Source of the DNA: Symsagittifera roscoffensis
Lineage: Eukaryota > Xenacoelomorpha > Acoela > Convolutidae
Direction of reading: 5' to 3'
Assembly (NCBI RefSeq): GCF_963678635.1
Contig: NW_026971441.1
Coordinates: 56,743-120,742, forward strand
DNA: 64,000 nt
Notes under the pieces: generated by a model
Told to the model about the DNA's origin: nothing
Databases searched by the model: none
Seen by the model: only the letters and a program-made list of their open reading frames with translations
Made by a program: the position numbers and the translations under genes
In this document: positions 1 to 9,861 of the stretch, one piece after another
Layout of the letters: each line of letters opens with the position of its first letter
Position numbering within the stretch: position 1 is the stretch's first letter

Positions 1-493
1 ACCGGAAGTCTTTTAAGTTTGGATAACCGATTAAAAGATATTCTGACAAATCTAGATTTTGTAATTGTATCAAATTCAAAACAGTAATCGAAATGATGTC
101 CTTTATCTCCAATTTTTGTTTCATAGGCTCTTCCATTATTCTGTTTTTTACTGATAGACCATTGGATCTGATTTAATTCTTCTAAATTAAAACATTGTTG
201 ATAAATCTGGCAGTACTCTTCTTTTCTGAAATGTTCTCGCCATCTTTCTACAAAACTATTGAGCTTTCTGTGTTTCTATACAAGTTAAAACTAATACAAT
301 CTCCATCAACGTCATCTGTCCTCCACTCTTTTAATTTTTTGTAGTAGTTCAATCTTAAAATCTGATAAAGGTTTATTTCAGATATTGAAAACGCTTTTGA
401 TAGAAACATTTTCTTACTAAAATAAACGAAGAAACTTAAAAAACTCGAATTGTTTTTATCATTTTTAAAGTATTTTGTTATAAAAATCACCAT
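1..493 (-). CDS. Partial hypothetical gene, cut by the left window edge
   Basis: Two minus-strand open stretches in different frames look like consecutive parts of one gene whose 3' end lies outside the window. The first runs from ATG 493-491 (or ATG 409-407, giving MFLSKAFSISEINLYQ) to a TAG at 250-248. The second is open from 275 to the window edge and contains LNSFVERWREHF and GHHFDYCFEFDTITKSRFV, protein-like and not low complexity. A 59-nt intron ending ACAG just before 267 would join the frames, but its donor (GTGGAG) is poor, so a frameshift is equally possible. The peptides are hydrophilic with several Cys and aromatic residues and no signal peptide. I do not recognise the family. The gene points away from the rest of the window. 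Confidence 0.5.
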
Positions 494-910
494 AAATATT
501 TTTTCTTTATTTAGAGTCTAATTAGTTTCAATAAAATTCATGTAGCCAATCAAAACCTCAAATTAAGGCAACTAAAAATGAAAACAACCAATGAAATTCA
601 GAAAATCGAGCAATAATGATATTGTTTTCAACTAAATAGACATTCTTGTTTGTAATTTTGTTAAAATGAGACAAAATTTATCTAAATTTTGATGAAAACA
701 GTAATTAAATAATTTTATCTGAAATTTCCTAAGCAAATACTGGAAAATCATTTGATAATTGGTTAGTGTTTTATGTCAATTTCGATTAATTGTATGTTTT
801 GTCTGACTTTTCCTCGGATATTAATGCTCTAAATATACACTACAGTAAGAAAAAAAAAATTTTGAACCGAAAATATTTCAATTACCAAAGATGCAAAACA
901 TCACAAAGCA
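494..910. other. AT-rich intergenic stretch, nothing recognised
   Basis: This stretch lies between two minus-strand genes. It holds A/T runs, including a 9-A run near 850, and no open frame, RNA gene or clear promoter. It would contain the 3' end of the 911-1447 gene and the promoter of the leftmost gene. Confidence 0.5.
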
Positions 911-1447
911 TTACTGAGGTTTACAATTATCAACAAACATAAAGTCTCCCAAAGTTTGGGACAGTTCTTCGAATTCGTTCAAAGTATAGTTGACATAGGC
1001 AACTTATTTCATTGCTTCATTCTCTTTTGCAGTGAAGAGTCGAATCTGATTGTAGGGAGGCTTGTTCACATTGTACTTCTTGATTGTGACACACACCCTC
1101 CTCATGTTGTATGTTGCTATTTCATATACTCTATTACAGATGTCGAGCTCCTGAATCATCGTTGATTCTATACCAGATTTTGCTTCATATATAGGTACGA
1201 GTCCAAGATTTTCAGCATCGTGAATAACAGAGTTCCGGATTACCGATATTGCTTCTCCTTCTTTTTCATTAAGATAGACATGTTGAAACTTTTCAAATTG
1301 TCCCAAATCATTTATTTTTAACAATTGAAAGCAAGGTTTCAAGTATATTTTCCCCTTGTAGGATTTTTGGAACAAAACAAATCTCTCAATTATTTTTTGA
1401 TTTGAAAATTCAATATAGTTGGGACTATCAACTTTTCTCGAGTACAT
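911..1447 (-). CDS. Hypothetical protein, 147 codons, frame continues past its stop
   Basis: A single-exon minus-strand reading frame starts at ATG 1447-1445 (MYSRKVDSPNYIEF). A TTG 12 nt upstream is in frame, but no ATG precedes this one. The protein is basic, rich in Ile, Lys, Tyr and Asn, without signal peptide or membrane segment, and has several isolated Cys. It reads TAA at 1006-1004 after 147 codons. In the same frame a further 30 protein-like codons follow (VAYVNYTLNEFEELSQ, then FMFVDNC) before a second TAA at 913-911. So the annotated end may be a nonsense mutation, a readthrough stop, or the edge of an unrecognised intron. It is divergent from the plus-strand gene at 1652 across a 204-bp promoter. 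Family not recognised. Confidence 0.6.
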
Positions 1448-1525
1448 TTTGAAAAACAAACTGATCAGATGAGGATAAATGAGAGAAATGGTTTTGAGAT
1501 TAAATGAAAATGGTGGTAAGCGGTA

Positions 1526-1617
1526 TGAGTCATCGCAATTTCCATATATGGAAGTAGTACCAAATATGGAAGGGTTTTCCTATTTGGAAACTGCTTAGGC
1601 GTTACTACTACTATATA
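1526..1617. promoter_or_regulatory. Divergent promoter: AP-1 site, CArG boxes and TATA
   Basis: TGAGTCA at 1526-1532 is a canonical AP-1/bZIP site. CCATATATGG (1542-1551) and CCAAATATGG (1560-1569) both fit the SRF/MADS-box consensus CC(A/T)6GG exactly. CCTATTTGG (1579-1587) is a near match with one A/T base too few. The starts are 18 and 19 bp apart. TATATA at 1612-1617 faces the plus-strand gene, whose ATG is only 35 bp further on, so its 5' UTR would be very short. The minus-strand gene starts 79 bp on the other side, so shared regulation is plausible. Binding is inferred from consensus only. Confidence 0.6.
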
Positions 1618-1651
1618 ACTCCACCATTTTCTGCAAAAATCATTTTTTGCA

Positions 1652-2262
1652 ATGGCAGCTGCTTTGTGCAAAGCTCTGCCCAGCTTTAATTCAGATTATA
1701 ATAATAAATCATTGTTTATTTCTGTTCCCAACGGATTTTACCAAAAATACAAAGTAACCCAAGATTATTGCGTGTCTACTCACGATTCTTTCTGTTCCTT
1801 GGGAAATTTCATATAATTTTAATTGGAACATATCTTAGCCAAATTCTTCAGAGATTAGACAAATATCAATACATATATCAAGAAATTGATTGTCTTTACA
1901 CTTTGTTCAAACACAGATTGTTTTCGAGTATTGTCATATCAAGTGGGGAAGTCTTCAATCAGCTTAGTTGCGGAAATCAGCATAATTTACGATGGAAAGG
2001 AGCAGAAAAAACACCAAGAGTATCAAGGAAACGACTTCTTCGCAAAAAATTCAAAAAACATTAATTAAGTTCTAATCAAAAACTTGCATCTACGCAAACT
2101 CTTGGCTCAGCATTTTTAGACAGAATTCGAAAAGTACAAAACTCAAAATATGAATCTGGTTTGTTCAAAATAAAAGATTGTTTCATTGATGGTTATGGTT
2201 CTGTAAATAGTGAGCGTGTCAGTTTTTTATTAATTTTTGGTTATTTCCTCATAAAAATCTAG
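1652..2262 (+). CDS. Plus-strand gene of the cassette family, probably three exons
   Basis: ATG 1652 lies 35 bp after a TATA box and opens 54 codons (MAAALCKALPSFNSDY, then NGFYQKYKVTQDYC) ending at TAA 1814-1816. GTAACC at about 1755 is a possible donor. TTCTTCAG ending near 1851 is a good acceptor for a second exon: RLDKYQYIYQEIDCLY, then SSGEVFNQLSCGNQHNL, ending in a strongly basic, NLS-like tail (RKRLLRKKFKKH) at TAA 2062-2064. A third open segment, from after the AG at 2068-2069 to TAG 2260-2262, carries TLGSAFLDRIRKVQNS and DCFIDGYGSV. It is clearly paralogous to the plus-strand exons in the other units. The pattern FLxxLRK, then I..FIDG, weakly recalls the C-terminal half of the nematode SPK domain; this is only a suggestion. 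How segments two and three join is unclear. Confidence 0.45.
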
Positions 2263-2329
2263 TCAAGAATAATTAAATTTCAATTCAAATGCTTTTCAAC
2301 GAATAAATGTATGTTGTTTTTTTTTCAAG

Positions 2330-2900
2330 AAGGAGATAATTAATCACTTTATAAAAAATATGCGTATTTTACAGAAAAATTGTTGCAGAACGCAACTTTT
2401 TCCTATTTCAAAAAATATGTACATTTGCAAAACCTAACTCTTTTTTTCTTATTGTTTAGAAATTATTAGTAATGATGACTTTGAGTGCTTTTCCTTCACT
2501 TAATACACAGTTTTTCTGATGTTTTGATTTAGATACGTGCAAAAGTAGATTTTTCACTGATCAAACTTAAAACTAAGAGATTTTTTAATTCAAATTTTTA
2601 GCATTGCAAGAAAATGTTGATTTTTTAACAAGTATGCAACAAAATTATGAAATTTTTTGCATGGTGCAAAAATTGTTTTAAAGGTTTTAACATGTGTGCA
2701 AAAATTGTAGTGATTTTTAATCTTTTGTTCAAAAATATTGTGAAGTGTTTCACAAATTTCGAAATTGATTCAACTTTTTTATCGTCGTACGATAAAACTT
2801 TTTTAAAATATTTTTACTAATTGTAAAATTAGTTTGATTTTTAACAAAATTGTTTACAAATTTTTAAACAAAACTTTACCTGTGCAATTTTTAACACAAT
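2330..2900. repeat. Degenerate GTGCAAAAATT repeat tract
   Basis: Short motifs such as GTGCAAAAATT, ACAAGTGTGCAAC and TTTTAACA recur every 40-70 bp, heavily diverged. A 9-bp stem with a 3-nt loop (TTTTATCGT / ACGATAAAA) lies near 2778-2798. No reading frame is seen. Equivalent tracts precede every type A and type B gene remnant on the plus strand: 4250-4960, 7080-7660, 9005-9720, 13825-14520, 18620-19340, 24136-24831, 28931-29651, 36440-36700 and 38070-38780. Confidence 0.5.
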
Positions 2901-2992
2901 TTTCAATGATCTTATCTCTTTGTTCCTATCTTTTCAAAATAAATTTACTAGATGCAAAGAAATAAATTACAAAACACAAGACAACAACCAAA

Positions 2993-3478
2993 TTAATTAC
3001 AAATCAAAAAGCTGCCGAGCAGCTGAGTTCTCAAAATTTTACAAGTTCTCAATGGAGCGCAAAGCTGGTCTTGCATCCGATGCTGGTGGTTCGCTGACTG
3101 GAGTTCTTGGCTCAGAGATTCCCTCATCCTCTTTGATTGTAATTGGGTTTTGCACAGATCCCTCTTCCAAGGAAAGAGGAAGTCGTCGACTGGTTGAACC
3201 ACAAACCTTGAGTCAGGAATCTCGGGGTAGTTCATTTCCACATGCTGAGTCACTTCCTCCATCATTTGCATTGTTCCAAGTTGGTTCTATGTAATAGGAT
3301 TTTGCATCATGTGATGCTCGCTGAAATCCCTTCGCATCACTTCCATTATATGCCAGACTTGGATTGGGGTGTCTATTCGGGCCAGAAAAACTCCTGTTTC
3401 TCGCACTTGGATTTGTACTAGATCAAGTGAAAATACTACAGAGTACATAAGGTGGCTATTTTGCACTGAGAAGATCAT
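2993..3478 (-). pseudogene. Type A gene, U1 copy, interrupted by TAG
   Basis: The minus-strand frame starts at ATG 3478-3476 (MIFSVQNSHLMYSV) and reads through VQIQVRETGVFLAR and IQVWHIMEVMRRDF to TAG 3289-3287, where the paralogous type B gene has GAG. The same frame then continues for about 98 codons (NQLGTMQMMEEVTQHV, then DDFLFPWKRD). After FPW a one-base deletion relative to type B shifts it into a different, Gln/Arg/Leu-rich tail ending LGSFLICN, TAA 2995-2993. So two lesions separate it from type B. Function unknown. Confidence 0.55.
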
Positions 3479-3756
3479 ATTGAGCAATAAGATGACCAAA
3501 AGAGCAAAAACAAGAAAGAACTGAAAGAGGGGGTAGCTTACGAAAAAAAAGTTAAAGGTAGGGTGTTTAGAGCTGAAAGAGGAGGTAGTTGACGATGGTT
3601 TAGTTGAAAATAAAAGGATTTTAGTTAGGAGTGAGGGGTATCTTCGACTGGAATGTGTAGGTTTAATCAATCAGAATGGATTTTCCTTATTTGGATTATA
3701 GTTGTGTCTAATCAGATATCAGTTTCCCATTATGAATTTTTATAGAAAACTCGGGT

Positions 3757-3842
3757 CCAATCGGAAACAAAGCTCCATTTTACACATTGTCGTTGCAATC
3801 ACAAAAATGACCATTTTTGTTCAAGTTGTCGTATCCAATCAG
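3757..3842. promoter_or_regulatory. Decayed CCAAT-box cluster upstream of type A, U1
   Basis: Two intact boxes remain: CCAATCGG at 3757 and CCAATCAG at 3835. Between and before them are mutated boxes at the expected spacing (GCAATCAC near 3796, CTAATCAG and TCAATCAG further left). The cluster lies 280-360 bp upstream of the type A ATG on the minus strand. Confidence 0.45.
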
Positions 3843-4017
3843 ACAAAAATTTATCTTTTAAGGACTTAAATCCTCCAAATAAGTAAAAAAATCCACAAAA
3901 GCAATCTCCAAAATAAATGACCAATAGTTGTTTGCTGTAAAAATAAGAAATATTGCCGATATAAGTAACAAAATAAGGTGAATTATTAAAAGTAGCATCT
4001 CTGCATTTTTTTTTCTG

Positions 4018-4189
4018 TTCTGCTCAGGAGCTTGTGTCCACTCAGACTCTTGGATCAGCATTTTTGGAAAGGCTTCGAAAAGTTCAAAATTCAAAGTATG
4101 AGACTGATTTGTTCAAAATTGTTGATTGTTTCATTGATGGTTATGTTACTGTAAATAATGAGCATATCAATTTTTCTATTAATAATTGA
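4018..4189 (+). CDS. Plus-strand exon with TLGSAFLERLRK domain, U1 copy
   Basis: The exon begins after TTTTTTTTTCTG, where other units have a perfect TTTTTTTTTCAG acceptor, and is open for 56 codons to TGA 4187-4189: SAQELVSTQTLGSAF, LERLRKVQNSKYE, FIDGYVTVNNEHINF. It is paralogous to the last segment of the 1652-2262 gene, which supports real coding descent. Here the reading frame is intact but the acceptor AG is mutated to TG, so normal splicing is doubtful. No first exon is recognised nearby. A weak likeness to the C-terminal half of the SPK domain is a guess. Confidence 0.4.
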
Positions 4190-4592
4190 ATTTGTTTATA
4201 AAAATCTTGTCAAAATTGTTTTTAATTGAAATCAAAGGTTTTTTCAACGAATAAATTTGTAATTTTCAACACGTGCAAAAATTATTTCGCAAGTTTTTTT
4301 GCGAGTTAATTTTCGCAAGATGCAAGTTTTGATTTGATTTTTTGAACACGTTTGCAAAATTTTAATCAACATTTTTTACAAGATGCAAAAATTGTTTTGG
4401 TTTTTTCAACAAGTGTGCAAAATCTTTCAAAAATGTTTTGTGTTATATGCAAGTTTTTCGTGGTTTTATAGAAAACAACTGCAAAAATCTAACTTATTTT
4501 TTCTTATTCATATGCAAAAATTGCAAAATTGTATTGTAAAAATTTTATTGAACTAATGCTAAATTTTTTTCAAAATTGATGACTTTGAGTAC

Positions 4593-4612
4593 TATTCCCT
4601 ATCTTAATACAT
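4593..4612. repeat. Dispersed 20-bp motif
   Basis: TATTCCCTATCTTAATACAT recurs at the same place in units U2-U7 (for example near 9349, 14154, 18959, 24465, 29270 and 38421). Near-identical copies appear twice in the unrelated right flank at 63852-63871 and 63921-63940. It may be the end of a mobile element or a conserved site. Confidence 0.5.
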
Positions 4613-5108
4613 TTTTTTCAATATGTTTGATCAATGTACATGCAAAAAAGAGATCTTTCGATGATCGAAATTAAAACAAAGATTTTCATTTACTTTAATT
4701 ATTAACAGTGCAAGAAAATCTTCTTTCAGTTTTCTTTAAAATGCGAAAATATTTAAGGAAACTTTTCTTAATTTGCGAGATTTTCTTTAATGTTTTTAAC
4801 AAGTGTGCCAGGAATATTATAAAAATTTTTGCATGGTGCAAAAATTAATGTAAAGATTTTAACATGTTTGCAAAAATTGGTTTAATTTTTTGCCATTTTT
4901 TTAAACAAAACTCTGTAAAAGTAATTACCAATTGCATAATTAGTTTCATTTTTAACAAGGTTTTTCAACAAATTTCAAAATAATTTTATCTTTGGAATTT
5001 CGTAACAAACTTTTCTTTGATCTCATCTCTCTGTTCCAATCTCTTTAAAATAAAATTACTAGATGCAAAGAATTTAAATTACAAAACAAAAGACAATAAC
5101 CAATTTGT

Positions 5109-5608
5109 TTACAGATCAAAGAGCTGTCGAGCAGCTGAGTTCTCAAAATTTTGCAAGTTCTCAATGGAGCGCAAAGCTGGTCTTGCCTCCATCACCTGTG
5201 GTTGTCTTGGTGGTTCGCTGACTGGAGTTCTTGGCTCAGAGAACCCCTCGTCCTCTTCGATGGTAATTGGGTTGTCCACAGATCCCTCTTCCCAAGGAAA
5301 GAGGAAATCGTCGAATGGTTGAGCCACATATCTAGAGTCAGGAGTTTCGGTTAGTTCATTCCCACATGCTCGGCCACTTCCTCCATCATTTGAAGCTCTC
5401 CAAGTTGGTTCTCAGTAGGGGTTACTTGCGTTATATGATGTTCGTTGAAATCCCTGCGCATCACTTCCACCATGTGCCAGACTTGATTTGGGATGTCCAT
5501 TCGTGCCAGAAAAACTCCACAAACTGTTTCTCGCACTTGGATTTGCACTGTATCAGCCGAAAATTCTACCGAGAACATAAGGTTGTTGTTTTGTACTGAG
5601 AAGATCAT
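5109..5608 (-). pseudogene. Type B gene, U1 copy, frameshifted
   Basis: It starts at ATG 5608-5606 and matches the intact U2 gene until about 5350, where one base is missing (CGGTTAGTT instead of CGGGGTAGTT). The frame stops right after EEVAEHVGMN. The rest of the coding sequence remains in another frame down to 5109. U3 and U5 carry the same lesion. Confidence 0.65.
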
Positions 5609-5805
5609 TTTGGGCAAATAAGTTGAGTTAACGATACAGAGTAAAAACAAGATTTGCAATTGAGAGGGAGGTAGTTGATGGTGATTAAGTTGAAATTACT
5701 GTGTTTAGAGCTGAGAGAGGATGTATTTGACGGTAGTTAAAGTGAAACTAAACTGATTTTTAGTTAAAAGAGAGGGGTACCTTCAACTGGAATGTGTGGG
5801 TTTAA

Positions 5806-5983
5806 CCAATCAGAATGGATTTTCCTTATTTGGATTGTAGTCGTATCCAATCAGAATTCAGTTTCCTTTGATGGATTTTTTATAGAAAACTCGTGCCCAA
5901 TCGGAAACAAAGCTCCATTCTACACATTGTCGTTTCCAATCACAAAAATGTTCAATTTTGTTCAAGTTGTCGTATCCAATCAG
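5806..5983. promoter_or_regulatory. Five-CCAAT promoter upstream of type B, U1
   Basis: CCAAT boxes start at 5806, 5847, 5897, 5936 and 5976 (CCAATCAG, CCAATCAG, CCAATCGG, CCAATCAC, CCAATCAG), spaced 41, 50, 39 and 40 bp. They lie 200-375 bp upstream of the type B ATG on the minus strand. CCAATCAG is the typical NF-Y/CBF core; binding is inferred. Confidence 0.6.
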
Positions 5984-6129
5984 ACAGAAGTTCACTTTTT
6001 AAGGATTCAAATCTTCCAAATAAATAAACATATACACAAAAGCAATCGCAAAAATAAATGACCAAAAGTTGTTACCGTAAAAATAAGAATTATTGCCGAT
6101 ATATGTAAGAAAAAAAAAATTAATGAAAG

Positions 6130-6492
6130 AAGCATATCTGCAATTTTTTTCATCAAGTTAATTGAATTTTTTGTACATAACTGATGAGAATTGCTGATTT
6201 TTGATTAGATAGTCAAGCTCTTTGATTTTGATGTAGATTTGAGAGTATAACTGAAAGTTGATGAATTTTTCAAAGCAAATCTCTGGATATCTGATTCCAA
6301 ACATGATCATGCAAGATTTTGAACTTTGAAAATCTTAAAAGAAATGGAGGAATGAAGAACTTTGCTGGGGAGTTTTGACAAATTTGGGAGTTGGATAGGG
6401 AATAAAAAGAGTCTGTGAAATATTATCGTACGGCTTTTTTTTTCTAACTTCAATTTTTCTAAAATGAATAAGACTTCTTTTCTAGTCAAGTG
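6130..6492 (-). pseudogene. Homeodomain-like gene, 3' part only, U1
   Basis: Only the downstream half of the gene is present: the junction at 6492 cuts inside the LTRKEV helix. It keeps YPEICFEKFINFQLYSQ and KELDYL on the minus strand. The poly-A tract (9 T on the plus strand near 6434) puts the helix end in a different frame from other units. The promoter and first half are missing because the duplication starts here. Confidence 0.6.
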
Positions 6493-6499
6493 GAGGAAA

Positions 6500-7017
6500 A
6501 AATACAAAGTAACCCAAGATTATTGCGTGTCTACTCACGATTCTTTCTGTTCCTTGGGAAATTTCATATAATTTTAATTGGAACATATCTTAGCCAAATT
6601 CTTCAGAGATTAGACAAATATCAATACATATATCAAGAAATTGATTGTCTTTACACTTTGTTCAAACACAGATTCTTTTCGAGTATTGTCATATCAAGTG
6701 GGGAAGTCTTCAATCAGCTTAGTTGCGGAAATCAGCATAATTTACGATGGAAAGGAGCAGAAAAAACACCAGGAGTATCAAGGAAACGACTTCTTCGCAA
6801 AAAATTCAAAAAACATTAATTAAGTTCTAATCAAAAACTTGCATCTACGCAAACTCTTGGCTCAGCATTTTTAGACAGAATTCGAAAAGTACAAAACTCA
6901 AAATATGAATCTGGTTTGTTCAAAAAAAAAGATTGTTTTATTGATGCTTATGGTTCTGTAAATAGTGAGCGTGTCAGTTTTTTATTAATTTTTGGTTGTT
7001 TCCTCATAAAAATCTAG
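6500..7017 (+). pseudogene. Duplicate of the plus-strand gene lacking its first exon
   Basis: It matches 1745-2262 closely, but the promoter and the exon with the ATG at 1652 were left outside the duplication. The remaining frame has no ATG start. One base change (CACCAGGAG for CACCAAGAG) alters the basic tail to PGVSRKRLLRKK. The last segment (TLGSAFLDRIRK, DCFIDAYGSV) ends at TAG 7015-7017. Without a new promoter it is probably not expressed as a protein. Confidence 0.6.
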
Positions 7018-7749
7018 TCAAGAATAATTAAATTTCAATTCAAATGCTTTTCAACGAATAAATGTATGTTGTTTTTTTTTCAAGAAGGAGATAATTAATC
7101 ACTTTAAAAAAAATATGCGTATTTTACAGAAAAATTGTTGCAGAACGCAACTTTTTCCTATTTCAAAAAACATGTACATTTGCAAAACCTAACTCTTTTT
7201 TTCTTATTGTTTAGAAATTATTAGTATTGATGACTTTGAGTGCTTTTCCTTCACTTAATACACAGTTTTTCTGATGTTTTTGATTTAGATACGTGCAAAA
7301 GTAGATTTTTCACTGATCAAACTTAAAACTAAGAGATTTTTTAATTCAAATTTTTAGCATTGCAAGAAAATGTTGATTTTTTAACAAGTATGCAACAAAA
7401 TTATGAAATTTTTTGCATGGTGCAAAAATTATTTTAAAGGTTTTAACATGTGTGCAAAAATTGTAGTGATTTTTAATCTTTTGTGCAAAAATATTGTGAA
7501 GTGTTTCACAAATTTCGAAATTGATTCAACTTTTTTATCGTCGTACGATAAAACTTTTTTAAAATATTTTTACTAATTGTAAAATTAGTTTGATTTTTAA
7601 CAAAATTGTTTATAAATTTTTAAACAAAACTTTACCTGTGCAATTTTTAACACAATTTTCAATGATCTTATCTCTTTGTTCCTATCTTTTCAAAATAAAT
7701 TTACTAGATGCAAAGAAATTAAATTACAAAACACAAGACAACAACCAAA

Positions 7750-8235
7750 TTAATTACAAATCAAAAAGCTGCCGAGCAGCTGAGTTCTCAAAATTTTACA
7801 AGTTCTCAATGGAGCGCAAAGCTGGTCTTGCATCCGATGCTGGTGGTTCGCTGACTGGAGTTCTTGGCTCAGAGATTCCCTCATCCTCTTTGATTGTAAT
7901 TGGGTTTTGCACAGATCCCTCTTCCAAGGAAAGAGGAAGTCGTCGACTGGTTGAACCACAAACCTTGAGTCAGGAATCTCGGGGTAGTTCATTTCCACAT
8001 GCTGAGTCACTTCCTCCATCATTTGCATTGTTCCAAGTTGGTTCTATGTAATAGGATTTTGCATCATGTGATGCTCGCTGAAATCCCTTCGCATCACTTC
8101 CATTATATGCCAGACTTGGATTGGGGTGTCTATTCGGGCCAGAAAAACTCCTGTTTCTCGCACTTGGATTTGTACTAGATCAGGTGAAAATACTACAGAG
8201 TACATAAGGTGGCTATTTTGCACTGAGAAGATCAT
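7750..8235 (-). pseudogene. Type A gene, U2 copy, interrupted by TAG
   Basis: Same structure as the U1 copy: ATG 8235-8233, in-frame TAG 8046-8044 where type B has GAG, then the shifted tail after FPW ending at 7750. One residue differs in the first part (FSPDLVQ here, FSLDLVQ in U1). The lesions therefore predate the U1/U2 duplication. Confidence 0.6.
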
Positions 8236-8512
8236 ATTGAGCAATAAGATGACCAAAAGAGCAAAAACAAGAAAGAACTGAAAGAGGGGGTAGCTTACGA
8301 AAAAAAGTTAAAGGTAGGGTGTTTAGAGCTGAAAGAGGAGGTAGTTGACGATGGTTTAGTTGAAAATAAAAGGATTTTAGTTAGGAGTGAGGGGTATCTT
8401 CAACTGGAATGTGTAGGTTTAATCAATCAGAATGGATTTTCCTTATTTGGATTATAGTTGTGTCTAATCAGATATCAGTTTCCCATTATGAATTTTTATA
8501 GAAAACTCGGGT

Positions 8513-8598
8513 CCAATCGGAAACAAAGCTCCATTTTACACATTGTCGTTGCAATCACAAAAATGACCATTTTTGTTCAAGTTGTCGTATCCAATCAG
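8513..8598. promoter_or_regulatory. Decayed CCAAT-box cluster, type A, U2
   Basis: Intact CCAAT boxes remain at 8513 and 8591, with the same mutated boxes as in U1. Confidence 0.45.
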
Positions 8599-8773
8599 AC
8601 AAAAATTTATCTTTTAAGGACTTAAATCCTCCAAATAAGTAAAAAAATCCACAAAAGCAATCTCCAAAATAAATGACCAATAGTTGTTTGCTGTAAAAAT
8701 AAGAAATATTGCCGATATAAGTAACAAAAGAAGGTGAATTATTAAAAGTAGCATCTCTGCATTTTTTTTTCTG

Positions 8774-8945
8774 TTCTGCTCAGGAGCTTGTGTCCACTCA
8801 GACTCTTGGATCAGCATTTTTGGAAAGGCTTCGAAAAGTTCAAAATTCAAAGTATGAGACTGATTTGTTCAAAATTGTTGATTGTTTCATTGATGGTTAT
8901 GTTACTGTAAATAATGAGCATATCAATTTTTCTATTAATAATTGA
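8774..8945 (+). CDS. Plus-strand TLGSAFLERLRK exon, U2 copy
   Basis: Open for 56 codons to TGA 8943-8945, protein identical to the U1 exon. The acceptor is again TTTTTTTTTCTG instead of CAG. Confidence 0.4.
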
Positions 8946-9861
8946 ATTTGTTTATAAAAATCTTGTCAAAATTGTTTTTATTTGAAATCAAAAGTTTCAA
9001 CGAATAAATTTGTAATTTTCAACACGTGCAAAAATTATTTCGCAAGTTTTTTTGCGAGTTAATTTTCGCAAGATGCAAGTTTTGATTTGATTTTTTGAAC
9101 ACGTTTGCAAAATTTTAATCAAAATTTTTTACAAGATGCAAAAATTGTTTTGGTTTTTTCAACAAGTGTGCAAAATCTTTCAAAAATGTTTTGTGTTATA
9201 TGCAAGTTTTTCGTGGTTTTATAGAAAACAACTGCAAAAATCTAACTTATTTTTTCTTATTCATATGCAAAAATTGCAAAATTGTATTGTAAACATTTTA
9301 TTGAACTAATGCTAAATTTTTTTCAAAATTGATGACTTTGAGTACTATTCCCTATCTTAATACATTTTTTTCAATATGTTTGATCAATGTACATGCAAAA
9401 AAGAGATCTTTCGATGATCGAAATTAAAACAAAGATTTTCATTTACTTTAATTATTAACAGTGCAAGAAAGTCTTCTTTCAGTTTTCTTTAAAATGCGAA
9501 AATATTTAAGGAAACTTTTCTTAATTTGCGAGATTTTCTTTAATGTTTTTAACAAGTGTGCCAGGAATATTATAAAAATTTTTGCATGGTGCAAAAATTA
9601 ATGTAAAGTTTTTAACATATTTGCAAAAATTGGTTTAATTTTTTGCCATTTTTTTAAACAAAACTCTGTAAAAGTAATTACCAATTGCATAATTAGTTTC
9701 ATTTTTAACAAGGTTTTTCAACAAATTTCAAAATAACTTTATCTTTGGAATTTCGTAACAAACTTTTCTTTGATCTCATCTCTCTGTTCCAATCTCTTTA
9801 AAATAAAATTACTAGATGCAAAGAATTTAAATTACAAAACAAAAGACAATAACCAATTTGT

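Larger units (their letters stand above)
1743..6492. repeat. Unit U1: first copy of the 4.75-kb tandem duplication
   Basis: 1743-6492 matches 6498-11249 at a constant offset of 4753-4757 bp with scattered single-base changes. It contains most of the plus-strand gene, a type A gene, a plus-strand exon, a type B gene and the 3' half of the homeodomain-like gene, where it is cut after GTCAAGTG at 6492. Stretches without genes: 2263-2992 and 4190-5108 are degenerate GTGCAAAAATT-type repeats with A/T runs; 3479-4017 and 5609-6130 hold the CCAAT-box promoters. Confidence 0.85.

Noticed and set aside
1768-2064. Single 98-codon plus-strand frame taken as one exon
   Set aside because: It begins at TTG, not ATG. 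The ATG at 1652 in another frame with TATA box and a splice acceptor near 1851 fits better.
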